64,000 bases of DNA. Source: Kappaphycus alvarezii. Taxonomy: Eukaryota > Rhodophyta > Florideophyceae > Gigartinales > Solieriaceae. The stretch spans positions 186,001 to 250,000 of the forward strand of contig NADL03000750.1 of the NCBI GenBank assembly GCA_002205965.3, given 5' to 3'. Below are positions 1-10,649 of the stretch, piece after piece (the stretch's first letter is position 1; each line of letters begins with the position of its first letter). The notes beneath the pieces were generated by a model that saw only the letters and a list, made by a program, of their open reading frames with translations, had not been told where the DNA came from and did not search any database. A program made the position numbers and the translations under genes.

Positions 1-1
1 T

Positions 2-253
2 GATGCGAAGAAGGCCGAAAGGAGTGTTTCGTACTGGCATGCCATCAGCTCTCTGTTGAACGACAGTTCCGAGCCTTACACTGAGCTCCAAAACATGGTT
101 TGTGTGGAAGCTCTCAAGCATTCAAGGTATCGGTCGTCTATGCGTATGACAGGGGACATTCTGGAGGCTGATGAATGGGATGCTTTCGTCTACAAGATTC
201 ACATGCATTACTTCGTCACTTTTCTCATGGCTGGCCTGAAGGTTGCATGCTAG
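2..253 (+). CDS. Unassigned reading frame entering from the left edge
   Basis: The frame is open from base 2 to a TAG at 251-253 (83 codons) and has a first internal ATG at 56. The predicted peptide is mixed in composition with no low complexity, so it could be a last exon, but I recognise no family. It ends about 50 bp before a copy of the dispersed ~80-bp repeat. It could equally be a chance opening. Confidence 0.25.
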   Translation, partial: DAKKAERSVSYWHAISSLLNDSSEPYTELQNMVCVEALKHSRYRSSMRMTGDILEADEWDAFVYKIHMHYFVTFLMAGLKVAC

Positions 254-299
254 GGAGCGTAGTTTTTTTCCCATTACTGTGTCGGTATACCCTTTTTTG

Positions 300-378
300 A
301 GTCCATTGTGGTTGTCTGGAAAACCATGGGATCAATCGGATATATCTTCCCAGAGTAAAACACCCAATCGTTCCCCTT
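300..378 (-). repeat. Dispersed ~80-bp repeat (called R80 here), copy 1
   Basis: Read on the minus strand, this stretch matches the copies at 15490, 17691 and 34853. They share blocks such as TTGGAAGATATATCCGAT, CCATGGTTTTCC and AGACAACC(G/A)CAATCGACT with scattered mismatches. It has no visible coding logic and no obvious terminal inverted repeats. It is a small interspersed repeat of unknown type, possibly a non-autonomous element. Confidence 0.65.
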
Positions 379-422
379 TTCTCATGGAACGTCTGTAACT
401 ACAGTCTGGTGATGCGCCTCTC

Positions 423-803
423 GTGATTCCGACACTTGGAAGCTCCTGTATCATGTCATCTTGCAAGGTTATTCGTCAAGAACCCCTCACCGATTTGAAA
501 AATGTCAAGCCTGGTTCAAATTTCGATGATCCAAGCAAGGAGTTATTCAACGTCGCCCATATGGTTCCTTCGCTTGTGTATATGTTCTCTGGGAAACATC
601 CCTTCGCTCTCCGCATCTGGGAACGCTCGCACACACTGATGAATCGTCGGAACCCAGATGATATCAAGAAAGCTTATTCGTCTGCAATGACAGCATCTAG
701 GAAAAGTAGTTGCTTGAGTATTCATCCAAATTTGGTAGTCCTCGATTCCATGCTTGCAATGAAAGCTTCACGATACTGTAATAAAAGAGCCACAACCGAT
801 TGA
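423..803 (+). CDS. Unassigned ORF, 126 aa
   Basis: This ORF runs from an ATG to TGA and is not low complexity. It follows the R80 copy closely and has no recognisable domain, signal peptide or membrane segment. It may be a relic or chance ORF. It is listed only because it is the longest opening in this stretch. Confidence 0.2.
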   Translation: MIPTLGSSCIMSSCKVIRQEPLTDLKNVKPGSNFDDPSKELFNVAHMVPSLVYMFSGKHPFALRIWERSHTLMNRRNPDDIKKAYSSAMTASRKSSCLSIHPNLVVLDSMLAMKASRYCNKRATTD

Positions 804-871
804 GTTCATCGTCTTCAGGCTGGTTATCTTGAACAGCCAATCTACATCGGGTGGCAGTAACAACCCTCACT

Positions 872-961
872 GTCGTCATCAACGGTGATATTACTAATAT
901 TGTCGTAATAAACGGTGATATTACGACTATTGTCGTCATCAAAGGTGATAGTACTAATACA
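872..961. repeat. Three tandem copies of a 30-bp unit
   Basis: Units begin at 872, 902 and 932. Each reads approximately GTCGTCATCAACGGTGATAT plus ten further bases, with three to five differences between units. The period is a multiple of three, but no gene is evident across it. Confidence 0.8.
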
Positions 962-1310
962 ACCGTTGATGGCGACAACGACAGATATTATCTGTATTAT
1001 CACTTTCACTGAATTTTGGCAAGATAGCTTCATTATGATGACATATGGATGTTCGGTTTTAGTCATTTCGTGACGTGGAAATCCATGCAGTCATCAGTGA
1101 CAGTTTCTTTTTCAATACTGGTACTGTCATCGATATATGTAGCCTACAAGTTATTTAGGTATTTGTTGAAACCCTGCCCTCCTCTACAATATGTAACATA
1201 ACAGTTGTCTATTCCATTGCAATCAACGATAAAACTGTGCTGTGGTGCCATCGGCGAGTTCTCATGAGATTTTTAACAGCACGGTAAACCCTTGAGATCA
1301 TCATATCATA

Positions 1311-1357
1311 TACATTGTTGATGATATCGACATGATGTCGATATAATCAACAATGTA
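1311..1357. repeat. Near-perfect inverted repeat, 23-bp arms
   Basis: The left arm 1311-1333 and right arm 1335-1357 are complementary at 22 of 23 positions with a single-base spacer, giving a nearly perfect cruciform or hairpin. There is no T-run, so a bacterial-type terminator reading does not apply. No gene is seen within 300 bp. Confidence 0.8.
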
Positions 1358-1852
1358 TGTGACAATGACACTGGACAGCTATTGATTGCTACAACGTACT
1401 ATTTCTCTAAAGTGTCGTTCATAGTATGTTCGGTGTCGTTTTCACGGACACATCGCTGCTAACTAAATGCGACGATACGTTAAAACTCTTAAGAGTTTCA
1501 AATTTGTAGTGTCCACGTGCAAATACATATCACTATTATCAGCAGTTGGCACTTCCCACACTTCCTACAACGCATTCCTACCACAATACAATTTATCAAG
1601 TTAAGAATTCCTTGGTTTATAAAAAACAGAAGGCCATCATCCCTTCTTCTTCAGTACAGCTGTCGCGATCCGCCTCCTAACTTTCGGGGTTACCCGAGGT
1701 ACGTGATGAATTCAATATTTCTGGGTATTCACTCCATTCCATCAGAAGCTTCTTCGCTATTCTCGTCTTAATTGCAGTCCTGTCTCTCATTTCTATATAT
1801 GATTGCTGAGCGGTATGGACTTTGCCTCCATCGATAACCTGCAATGATGGTG

Positions 1853-3303
1853 TCATTCGATTGATGCTTGCTGATTCATTATCGCCGTTGCGACCAGTTC
1901 CAGAGCTTCGTGGTGGCGTATTTCCCGCCATTTTTCAGCGATTTCATTGACCATGAACCCAATATTTCCAAGAAAAGCTACATCGAAATGTTTACCCTCC
2001 ATACCGGTCTTCTGAAGAATCATTGCGCGAAATGCCAACGAGACAGTATGAACTGCTTGAAGTGATCTCGGCGCAAAAAAAAATATCTTCACTCGTTGAT
2101 CGACAAGCCTCAGCAAGGAATGAAAGAGCAACCTTGTGTAGTTGCACTGATTTGTTTTGAGTGTACGTCAATTCACCTCTGGCATCTTTGTTCCGATCAG
2201 GTCCAACGATACTGGTGGATTTGATGAAACAACTCAGACTAGGGAATGCTCTCGTCAACATGAGAAATTTCGTCCAAATCTCCTTTCGGCTGGTCTCCAC
2301 GGAGTCACTCACATCTCTCGGTGAGAAGAATAAAGTTTTCCCAATCTTCCTTTCAACTTGTCCCCATAATCCATATAAAGCAAGCTCTGTTGATGACAAC
2401 TCTGAAGCCATACTTGTGAATGGTTGCCGCACAAGAACATCAGGTAACAGGCTTGTCGATATTGGTTCTTCAGAGGGTGTCTCCAATGCATGCAAAACAA
2501 ACCCAATGTTATTCAGAAACCTCACCTTTGCTTTCATTCTCCCTTCGTTTGCGAAGTTCATCACCGTAGTGCTTAATATGCTCACTGCCATATCAAAACC
2601 ATCGGCTTCTTTGTTTGCAGCTTCAAAGCTCCCACCACCCAGTTCAACGTTCTGTCCTTTCTTCTGCTTCTTCTTTCCTCGACTTTTGAAGTTCTTGAGT
2701 CCAGTGTCACTGATACCAAAAAAATCTTGTACAGACCTGCAAAACATTTTCCACTCATTCCGTCTGCACTTCCGCCTCTCCGTTTCACTCATTCCATTAG
2801 GCCCAGTGATTAGAATACAGTCATTCAAACGGAATTCAACTGTAGACTCCTTATTACCTGTATGGTCCGTTGAAGCGAGACGTTCGGAGTTCGATGCCCG
2901 TCTGAGTTCGTTGATGCAGAGAACAAGCTTCGACAATAACCATGATGGTACAAATGGTCTGCCCATCGACTCCTCAGTGTCACTATCTTCGGGTACACGA
3001 AATATATGACCCTTTCGTGCTGCCCGCAATAGTTGGGTAACAACTTCTTTTGATCAATTTGTTGGATGCCTTACCAAGTGGCGTGTCATGAGTCCCATGC
3101 TGCCTTTGTACAGCAAATAGAAAAAACAAAACGGCTGATAGTTCACCTGTGCTGAGGTTGAAGTAACCCGCCAAATCTGGCGATAGCCTTGCGATCATAG
3201 CAGAAGTAAAACAGTGTGACATGCGATCTCTGCTCATAATCTCCTGCAAACCCTCAACAATAATCTCACATGGACCCCATACAGCACCAGGAAGTTTTCT
3301 CAT
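1853..3303 (-). pseudogene. Unknown conserved-looking gene, frame broken twice at A-runs
   Basis: Three overlapping minus-strand frames read as one protein of about 480 residues. Segment 1 (ATG at 3303-3301) passes into the long 345-codon frame at an A4 run near 3050. That frame passes into a third frame at an A9/T9 run near 2073-2082. The joined reading is rich in helix-forming residues and has a lysine-rich patch (KSRGKKKQKKG) in the middle. No signal peptide or membrane segment is seen. The frame is also open for about 110 bp upstream of the ATG, so the true start may be further right or in an earlier exon. I do not recognise the family and assign no function. The change of frame exactly at mononucleotide runs suggests sequencing error or recent decay of a real gene rather than chance ORFs. 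Confidence 0.5.
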
Positions 3304-3829
3304 GCTATTGATAGGCCCATTTATTGGACAATGAAGTGTAGTAGTGAAGTTATAGTTTGATTTCTTTAGTAGAACTAAAGGGATCTTAGGAGATTCTAGT
3401 AGACTTTCCAGCTAGTACCAGCTGTTCTTTTTATATAGTATATTGGAGTATAGTACTGCGTAAACCATGATGCCATTCGCTGCCAAGGGAGCGGGTCCTG
3501 TCGACGCAGTTGTTCATGGCGGTCGCAACTGGCCTTTGACGGTCTGTGTACCTCATACGCAGCACTATTTTTTGCGTATACAATGCACTCATGATAATGT
3601 TCAATGTGCCCTGAAGCCAGGATAGGCAGACCTTTCGATGCCATAAAAAGCTTTACTCCATAACTACTGAAAATTGTAGACAAGAAATTTCAAAATTGTA
3701 GTGCACAACTGTTAGAAGTTCTAATCTTTACCTATCAAAGTCCTCTTTCATAACTTTCGATAGTTATAACCTAGGGATTTTCAGGCGCTTAATTCAAAAT
3801 CTACAAATGTATCAACACTAGCATTGAAA
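3304..3829. other. Region without a supported gene
   Basis: A 95-codon minus-strand opening (3396-3683) has no recognisable similarity. The rest is AT-rich. It may contain the lost 3' part of gypsy element E1, but nothing here can be aligned by eye with RNase H or integrase. Confidence 0.4.
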
Positions 3830-4105
3830 GTGCATGGGCATAGCTATATAAAATTGTACATAACAACTTTAAGAGTGCTTGTGCACAACTATGAAAAGTT
3901 ATATTTTGTAACTTTTTATATGACCGTGTACAAGCCTGAAAATTATAATCTATAACTTTTGGAGTTCACTTGCACATCTCTGAAAAATTATATTTTATAA
4001 CTTCTGACGTGCACGTGCACAACTATGGGAAGGTATAATTTATGATTTTTGATGTACATGTGCAAAGCTTTCAGTAGTTATGCAACATAATTTTTAAAAT
4101 CGGTA
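3830..4105. repeat. Degenerate 45-bp tandem repeat
   Basis: A GTGCACAACTATG-like box followed by a TTATATTTTATAACTT-like stretch recurs at 3881, 3926, 3970, 4015 and about 4060 (spacings 45, 44, 45 and 45). A weaker unit lies at 3830. The units differ at many positions, so the array is old. Stops occur in every frame, so it is not a protein repeat. Confidence 0.75.
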
Positions 4106-4204
4106 ATTACTGTACCTCTAATCATAATGTCTGCATGTTTCAAAAGTTCTGTTTGCAAATTTTTTCGAACTTATGAAATACCAGTCCCATTTATAGCTTT
4201 TGGG

Positions 4205-4740
4205 AGAATAAATTCCCGGCAGTCCCTTTCAAAACCTCGTTCATCATTCTTTGGAATATATCTGGTGCATTCATGAGACCAAAAAAGCATCACTTCGAAC
4301 CTGAAAGTACCGGAATTGGTGGTAAAAGTTGTTTTTCCTTACATTTTTCATCCAACGGAATCTGCCAATAACAAGTGTGAAGGTCAATTGAGGTGAAGTA
4401 TCTCCCGTCCTTCGGATCCTCGCGGATTTCATCCATGTTTGGAATCGAAATTCGATCGGGTATCACTCTCGGGGTCATCTATCGGTAATCTACGCAAAAG
4501 CGACGTTTTCCATCCTTCTTTGGTGTTTCCGAAACTAAGAATGACCATGGGAGGAAACTGGTCGAATAATATCATTTCCAGCATATATATAACATTCTCT
4601 GAGATACATTGGTCATATTTCGGCGGTTGACGTCTGGGCCTGTGGTAAATTGGTTGAGTATTGGTAAGTTCAAATAAGTGAGTGACCGATACACTTGCTT
4701 GCCTTAGATCTGAAAACGCTCTAATCAATTACTTCGGAAG
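4205..4740 (-). pseudogene. E1 reverse transcriptase fragment
   Basis: Two minus-strand frames carry gypsy RT blocks in order: FELT..IYHR..R.PPK at the N-terminus, then FTSIDLHTCYWQIPL with the first catalytic aspartate intact, then a KCKEK block, then FGLMNAPDIFQRMM near 4290-4230. The YxDD active-site segment and everything beyond it are missing, and the 45-bp satellite begins just to the left. This would be the polymerase of the element, and it is inactive. Confidence 0.85.
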
Positions 4741-5166
4741 ATGTCAACATGTCGAATATTTTAGTTGAGGCGCGGGTGGGAAGGTGCTGTACTTTTTCTT
4801 GAATTTGTTCCATCTGGCGCTCTTCTTCCTCTTGATCTTCACCCTCCAAATTTTGAAGGACCTCTTCCGGTGTGCTCACATCTCCAGATATGGAATTCGA
4901 CGTATTCTTATTTTCTTTGCAAAGTTAATCCTCTTTCATGCTCTGAATGTCATCCTTTGATTCGATATTATCGCAAAAAGAAAACATTCAGGTTTCAAAC
5001 CTACCCTAGAATTGCAGTCTTCGTCTGTTTCAAATCCACAATCATAATCATCCATGCCATGTACATTATCCCTCGAGTCTACTCTTTTTTACTTCTGGAA
5101 TGTTAGGTGGTTCTGAATCTCTGCTTTCATAGATAGAAGTCACTTAATCACTATACCTTTCTCTTA

Positions 5167-5469
5167 CATCTTCCGGTTGCATGCTTTTGTCGAAGTCCGG
5201 GGGCATTTTCACGGTTCTGTCGTCTTTATGAACTGAAACGCTTTGATTGCCCAAGTCAATGCATGTAACTAGTCTTTCTATGGTAGGGCAACCAATGATT
5301 GCATCGAAAGGAAGATCAGGCGTGAAAAGAAAGTCTGCATCAACTTTAGAGAGTCCCCAAAGAACACGGAAACCTTGCCAACAGTGCCCATGCATTTTGA
5401 GACGTTTCCATCCGCCACAGTTATTCTTCGAGTAGTTGGAATGCTTTCAAGACCTAGAATCTTCACTGT
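5167..5469 (-). pseudogene. E1 aspartic protease, second (duplicated) copy
   Basis: This contains the protease core (TVADG..SKCMGTV.KVSVFFGD, then LPFDAIIGCPTIERL, the gypsy flap and hydrophobic-hydrophobic-Gly segment). It repeats the sequence at 5482-5790 at an offset of 315 bp with roughly 85-90% identity by eye. The catalytic D-S/T-G part is present only in the other copy. Separate small indels shift the frame. Confidence 0.8.
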
Positions 5470-5481
5470 CCGTTTCTTTTA

Positions 5482-6160
5482 AATCTTCAAGATGCGTGCT
5501 TTTGTCGAAATCCAGGGGCATCTTCACGGTTCTGCCATCAATATTAACTGAAACGATTTGCTTGCCCAAGTCAATGCAAGTCGCTAGTATTTACATGGTA
5601 GGGCAGCCAATGATTGCATCGAAAGGGAGATCCGGCATGACAAGAAAGTCTACATCAACTTTAGAGTCCCCAAAGAACACGGAAACCTTGTCAACATTGC
5701 CCATGCATTTTGAGACGGTTCCATCCGCTACAGTTATTTTTCGAGTCGTTGGAGTAATTTCGAGACCTAGATCTGTCACCAAAGTTTCTGAAATGAGGTT
5801 TGGAACAGCACCCGAATCGAAGAGAGCTTAGGTTTTCATACCCAATACTTTGACTGGTACCAGCTTAAGACGTCTTGGTGCTGTCGAGGCCGATTGAAGA
5901 AACAGTTTCTTACCCTTTGCGGACTGATTAGACCTGATAATGTTTTTGAGTTCTTTTCTCGCATCCTCTGCGTCGCCCCTCAAAAGTTGGCCAACATTTA
6001 TCCCAGTTGGGGCCGATGCAAGCTCACCTACAAGATTGTACTTCTTCACATACTCTAGTACGTCCTTCCGTATACTCCTAACTTTCTTACTCTTTTTTGT
6101 TTTTTCGGCCGGAGTGACTCCCACTCCTGGAACGACTTGATCAGGCCTCTCTTGATTCAA
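5482..6160 (-). pseudogene. E1 gag-pol linker and aspartic protease, first copy
   Basis: The ORF 5828-6160 carries the lysine-rich linker and the conserved RKDVLEYVKKYNLVGEL...LLRGDA block that precedes protease in this gypsy lineage. After an in-frame TAA the frame continues into FDSGAVPNLIS, the catalytic aspartate motif (DSG), and then PFDAIIGCPTM. The protease would mature Gag-Pol. The segment 5482-5790 is duplicated immediately downstream. Confidence 0.8.
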
Positions 6161-6392
6161 GGAGGTACAGGTGCTGGGAAATGCTCTAGCATTCCATAAT
6201 CTAGCCTAGGTATTTTCAATAAAATGTTCCCTTCCCCATCCCTTTTTTTCACATTGACTTCACTGATTTCTTCAGCGATGGATACATTACCGGCACCCGT
6301 CAACCTTTGATCCTTTCTGCTTTGCAAGATTTTCATCTCTGGCCCTGACTCGCTCCTGGCGTCCAATACGTTTGCCCTTCTGTTGTCTTTAG

Positions 6393-7257
6393 ACAGTAGT
6401 TACTTTCATGATGCCCATATCGACCGCACTTTCCACAACGAGTGTATCTTTATGGATTATCAGGACAACTATTTGCAAATTGTCCAGGCTTTTGGCAATA
6501 GGAGCAGACTTCTGCGGCCTTAGGGGCCCAGGCTGGTTATTATTAATGATAAGAGTAAGGCTCTCGAACAGAGAGGTTTTCATGTCAAGTCGATTATCGA
6601 ATCGGGTTCCAGCTGTTTTTTCAAGTTTTTGACATCGCTCCTGGCAGATTCAAATGCTGGTGCACTAGTAGCCAGCCTCTGATAATTCTTTTCATGATGT
6701 ACGATAGACATCGATGTACGGGTTTCCCTCGGAACCTCACTCAGTGACTGAAACGTCTCCGAATTTTTGACAAATTCTACTATGGTATCTTTCAGTTCAT
6801 TAAAAGTGTGAGGGCCATTGCTGAGGAGGAAATCGTAGAGCCGCTTATCTCCCATCGCCGACCTCCGCAGCATTCCGTACCTGGTTTGGGCGTTGAACCC
6901 GGCCTTCTCGTAGAGATCACACAAGTATACCAATGAGCTTAACAAATCGTCGAAGTTGAGCGGGGCCTCTATGGCGGTACGAATCATCTCATATGGTTCT
7001 ACCTCCTTAGAATATTATTTCACAAGCCACATACATACCTCCCTGATGTTACGCCCATTACCATTAAGATGCTACCCGCCGATAAACTTGGCCTTATATT
7101 TGTGCTTTTCGTCACCACAATTATAGGCAAAGATACCTGTGGCCTTCTCTTCATCTCTCTTCTCACGCATCTAAACATTAACATCTGTGTAGAGAAACTC
7201 CTCAACGTCTTCACTCTTGCCCCCCTGTGAACATTTACGAGCAGCGTTGAGATCCAT
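6393..7257 (-). pseudogene. E1 Gag with two altered CCHC zinc knuckles
   Basis: The start is an ATG at 7257. The N-terminal part is broken by stops, then a clean 135-codon frame (6580-6987) encodes the capsid region. At 6393-6506 lie two nucleocapsid zinc knuckles. The first reads C-SY-C-QKPG-Q-FANS-C, with the ligand histidine replaced by Gln. The second reads C-GK-C-GRYG-H-HESN-Y, with the last cysteine replaced by Tyr. An in-frame TAA separates them. The same knuckle pair recurs in E3 and E5, which confirms the family. Confidence 0.8.
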
Positions 7258-7521
7258 TATTTTAGGGAAAAAATCCCCCGAAGTGTTCCCTAATACGCCT
7301 CATCTCTAATACCTCGGGTGCAACCCTCTCAACAAGAGTACCAAATGGTATGGTTAAATCTTCTGGGGAAGAGATATTTAGAACTAACTACCCCAAGAAG
7401 GAGGTATTACAAGCGACAAAAGTACTACCGTGGTATATTGGAAAGAACAAAAAGGAGTGGATAAGGAAGACTGTTAAAAGGGCTACAAGCAAGTATGGAA
7501 GGGGCAGGGTCTACCACTGAT

Positions 7522-7533
7522 GCTCTGTTACCA
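7522..7533 (-). promoter_or_regulatory. Primer-binding site of E1 (initiator tRNA-Met type)
   Basis: On the minus strand the sequence is TGGTAACAGAGC, one mismatch from the common PBS TGGTATCAGAGC complementary to initiator tRNA-Met. It lies 265 bp upstream of the gag ATG, as expected just inside a 5' LTR. Confidence 0.65.
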
Positions 7534-7651
7534 GCGTAGGAAAACTTTTTCTTGGGTCTGAAGTTGACCTTAGCTTCCTACTACTAGGGATTTGAATTAA
7601 AGCTGTCTACCAATTTGCTTGACCTCCACAAGAGGAAGCAGTTTACTCAAC

Positions 7652-7659
7652 TTATATAG
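7652..7659 (-). promoter_or_regulatory. TATA box of the E1 5' LTR
   Basis: TATATAAG on the minus strand lies about 120 bp upstream of the primer-binding site, a plausible U3/R promoter position. The outer LTR boundary was not found because no second LTR copy could be matched. Confidence 0.4.
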
Positions 7660-7792
7660 ACTTTTTAGGTACCCCTAAATTCTCAAAGAAACATACTATG
7701 AACCATAAAATGCTTCAAATAGAATCGTGTGAACTAGAATGTCTAGCAGAAGATACTATCAAGATAAATATCTATATTTCTTCCTTAATATC

Positions 7793-8065
7793 TTAGTCTT
7801 CTAGATTGGAGCCAAATAGTTGCCTCCTAATATCTATTTCACTCACGCAGTCCCAACAAATATCCGCGGACGGCTTATAATTCTCCATTGACTCCTGCGA
7901 AATATGTAGACCACTGAAGATACCCCCATCCAGTTCCGGAGTCGGGACCACCTGGTCCATACTTTCCGGCCCGCTTTCCACTATTCCAGCATTTTTCATG
8001 TCCCTCTTCCCCCCATTTTCCTCTTCAAACTTCTCTTCATCTTCGTCAGAAGAGTCTGAGATCAT
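7793..8065 (-). CDS. Acidic 90-aa ORF, unknown
   Basis: The N-terminal third is very rich in Asp, Glu and Ser (SDSSDEDEEKFEEE), followed by an ordinary mixed sequence with a CWDC pair near the C-terminus. No family is recognised. It lies just upstream of E1 and could be an exon of a host gene, a captured fragment in the LTR, or chance. Confidence 0.25.
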   Translation of the reverse strand: MISDSSDEDEEKFEEENGGKRDMKNAGIVESGPESMDQVVPTPELDGGIFSGLHISQESMENYKPSADICWDCVSEIDIRRQLFGSNLED

Positions 8066-8491
8066 AATTACTCCCTCAGTCTCCCTTCGTTCTCCATGGG
8101 ACCTCCGTCACTGTTGTACACTGGTGGCTCCCACGGTCTAGCCATTCCCCCTCTTTATCCTTCTTTTCATCATCCTCTTACTCCTCTGCCTCTTCTCCCT
8201 GCTCAAAGCAGTTACGGCAGACCGACTCCCGAACGAGTTCCTGGTCCAACCTTCTACAGTTATCATCGTAGTCGGTATAAGCATTCGCCATCAGGGCCAG
8301 AGCGTTGAGAGGGCGGCGGCCTCGGGATGACTTGGCGATGGTGAGGGAGGGGCGGAGGTTGGCCAGGTTGAAGACAAAAAAAGGTGAGCCGATGGGGTAG
8401 TTAATGGCAGGGGTAATTTTAACTACCCTCGCGTCACTAAGCAGCTACTGATCAATCTGAGCAACCTCTCCCCAACGGTGACTGGCCTAGG

Positions 8492-8988
8492 TTACATGTC
8501 TCTCATCGCTATCGGGTTAGTGGAGCACCAGCGATCCAAGAAGCGAGAACGACAGGTGCCTCCCCAGTTGAAAGACAAGTAAAATGTCTCGTAAAATCTG
8601 CCAAAAAGCCTGAATTCCCCGCTAAAAATCAGCATCTTCGCGGTTCTACCAGGTGGAATGGCTTTATACCAGAGCCTCTGGGAGAAGATCATGTCTTAAA
8701 TCCCCTGATAGCCCAAGTAAATCGTCTTCAGTGATTGATCGGGAACTTTAGTGGGTAAAAAATCTGCAACTGACTGTCCATTTCATTGGGGCCTGCTGGG
8801 CATGTTGTATGGATGTACGCTGCCGGCAATGACCGGCCTTGTGAGGCACGCAAAGGGGGAAAATGTTCCAGCGAGAAGGCAGATGAGTTTCCAGGACCGA
8901 GATAAATGACCGGGAGTAATGGAATAGTGGAATTCGATGAGGTGATCGGCGTGTCTCCCCAGACGCTGAAATTCTTGTCCGGCTCCAT
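8492..8988 (-). other. Two adjacent unassigned minus-strand openings
   Basis: Openings 8728-8988 and 8492-8692 are in the same orientation and are not low complexity. They could be a broken gene or a 3' exon. No domain is recognised. Confidence 0.2.
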
Positions 8989-8999
8989 TCATTTTATCA

Positions 9000-10640
9000 T
9001 GAGCACGCTTGAGTAAACTCTTTAGATTTGTTGTGTCCGCGTCGCAAGAGTTGTAAAGAGAGTAGCGCGGTCATACGCCCGTGACCACCATGCGTTTTGA
9101 TCCTCTGACCACCAAATCAAAATTTCCACCGGTTGCTGCATTTGCGTGACACTTGAATCATCTGTTTCTACTCCACAACCGCAGAACTATGTTGGTAAAT
9201 GTGAAACTGCAGGGGTGTGGGATATGAATATCTCTTTTAGAGAGGGCAGAGATTGTTCAAAAAGAAACATGTTCTATGATGCGATATTGGGCATCTGGTT
9301 GGGAGTTACGGGGCTGGGTCATCCGAAACAGGTATGGAAGTTTTAAAGTCGACCTTTTCCAAATTTATATGCTCCAGGATAACCTAATCCATGCTGGCGA
9401 TCAAGACCTAATCTTTCGCCAGTTTTCCGCGATTATTTTGTGCTTTTTCTATCTGATCAGGCCGTGAATGAGTATACCTTTTCAACATACAACAATTCGG
9501 CCGTCTTCGTGATCACAGTCTGCAATGAGCCTCCAGTGCCAACAAACAGTCTCCGAGACGCGGATTTGGTAAACAAGTATTCCTTAAATGGAGGAAGTGG
9601 TTTTCAAGCGAAGATTGGTGCCTGCAATGTTACCTGAATTACAAACATGAAAATTCCCAACGGTTATCTGAACGACAATTTTTTAAATTTTTGAAGACAT
9701 TTGTTAAACAAGAAACTGTAGATATTAACTTCACCCAAAGAAATTTCCTCCTTTTACGTTTCTCTCTTCACTGCCTTCATTTTGTGTCTCCCTCCACTTT
9801 CTTTCTCTTTAACGCGACGAAATTTGTATTTTCTTACTCTTTTCCTTTTCTCGCTTACCTTTTTATAAGTGATTTCCTACTCCTTTGATGGTACATCTTT
9901 TATTCTCCTCCGTTTATTTGATTTGCTTCGTGTTTCAATATCTTTTAATAATATAAATGTATCTACACATGATTATGTGTCACAAATAACTTTTTTATGG
10001 TCCTTTTCACAAAATTCCACTACAAACCTAATTTCTGCCTACTCTTTTGATTTGACGAGCCTGCCATTCTGAGCCTATTAGCGATATTTCATACAAATTT
10101 GGAGCCAAGTTGAAATTATCCACATCAACACAACAAACAATCGACAATCCACCCTCCCTTGACAGCCTACATGCAACGGCTACCTTTTTCTCGTCAAATT
10201 TCCATAACCCATCACCCTCGCCGCGTCACAGTCTCTTCCTTATCCTCTTCGGGCCCAGCCGACATAGAGAACTACTTCCGCCGCCAAACCAGGAAATGTC
10301 TAATGAAGCTCGTTGTCCCTCACTTGGTGGAGGTCGGAGCACAGAAATCAGTGAGAGGGGACTCGGGGGGTGGTAAGATTAATGACTGCTTGGAGAAGTG
10401 GATGGCCCTCGAGCTGGCCTACGGGATGGAATAACAGGAGGCAGGGGAGGAGTTCGCTGAGAAAAGACAGGAACATGAAGACGAGTCCGGGAAGGAATAT
10501 TAGGAAGAAAAAGGGTCCTTAAATGTCGATGGGGATGTCGAACCGATTCATGTGGGAGGGCAAAAAATGAATTGTTTGGAGGTGGAGGTAGAACAGCGTG
10601 GCCGAAGTGTCGGAAAGGGGCGATCCGGATGAAGAATTCC
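9000..10640. other. AT-rich and pyrimidine-rich DNA without a supported gene
   Basis: Only short openings are present. 9690-10080 is strongly AT-rich on the plus strand with pyrimidine tracts. I see nothing transposon-like by eye. Confidence 0.4.
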
Positions 10641-10649
10641 TCGCGAGCG

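Larger units (their letters stand above)
4200..7660 (-). mobile_element. Ty3/gypsy LTR retrotransposon E1, degenerate
   Basis: Read on the minus strand from right to left, this shows a TATA-bearing LTR end, a tRNA-Met-like primer site, gag, two zinc knuckles, a linker, a duplicated protease segment, a pol linker and reverse transcriptase up to the FGLMNAP block. RNase H and integrase were not found to the left. Stops and frameshifts are frequent, so the copy is dead. No matching left LTR was recognised. Confidence 0.85.

Noticed and set aside
859-970. 30-bp repeats as a CRISPR array
   Set aside because: Units are directly adjacent without spacers, degenerate, and in a eukaryotic context.
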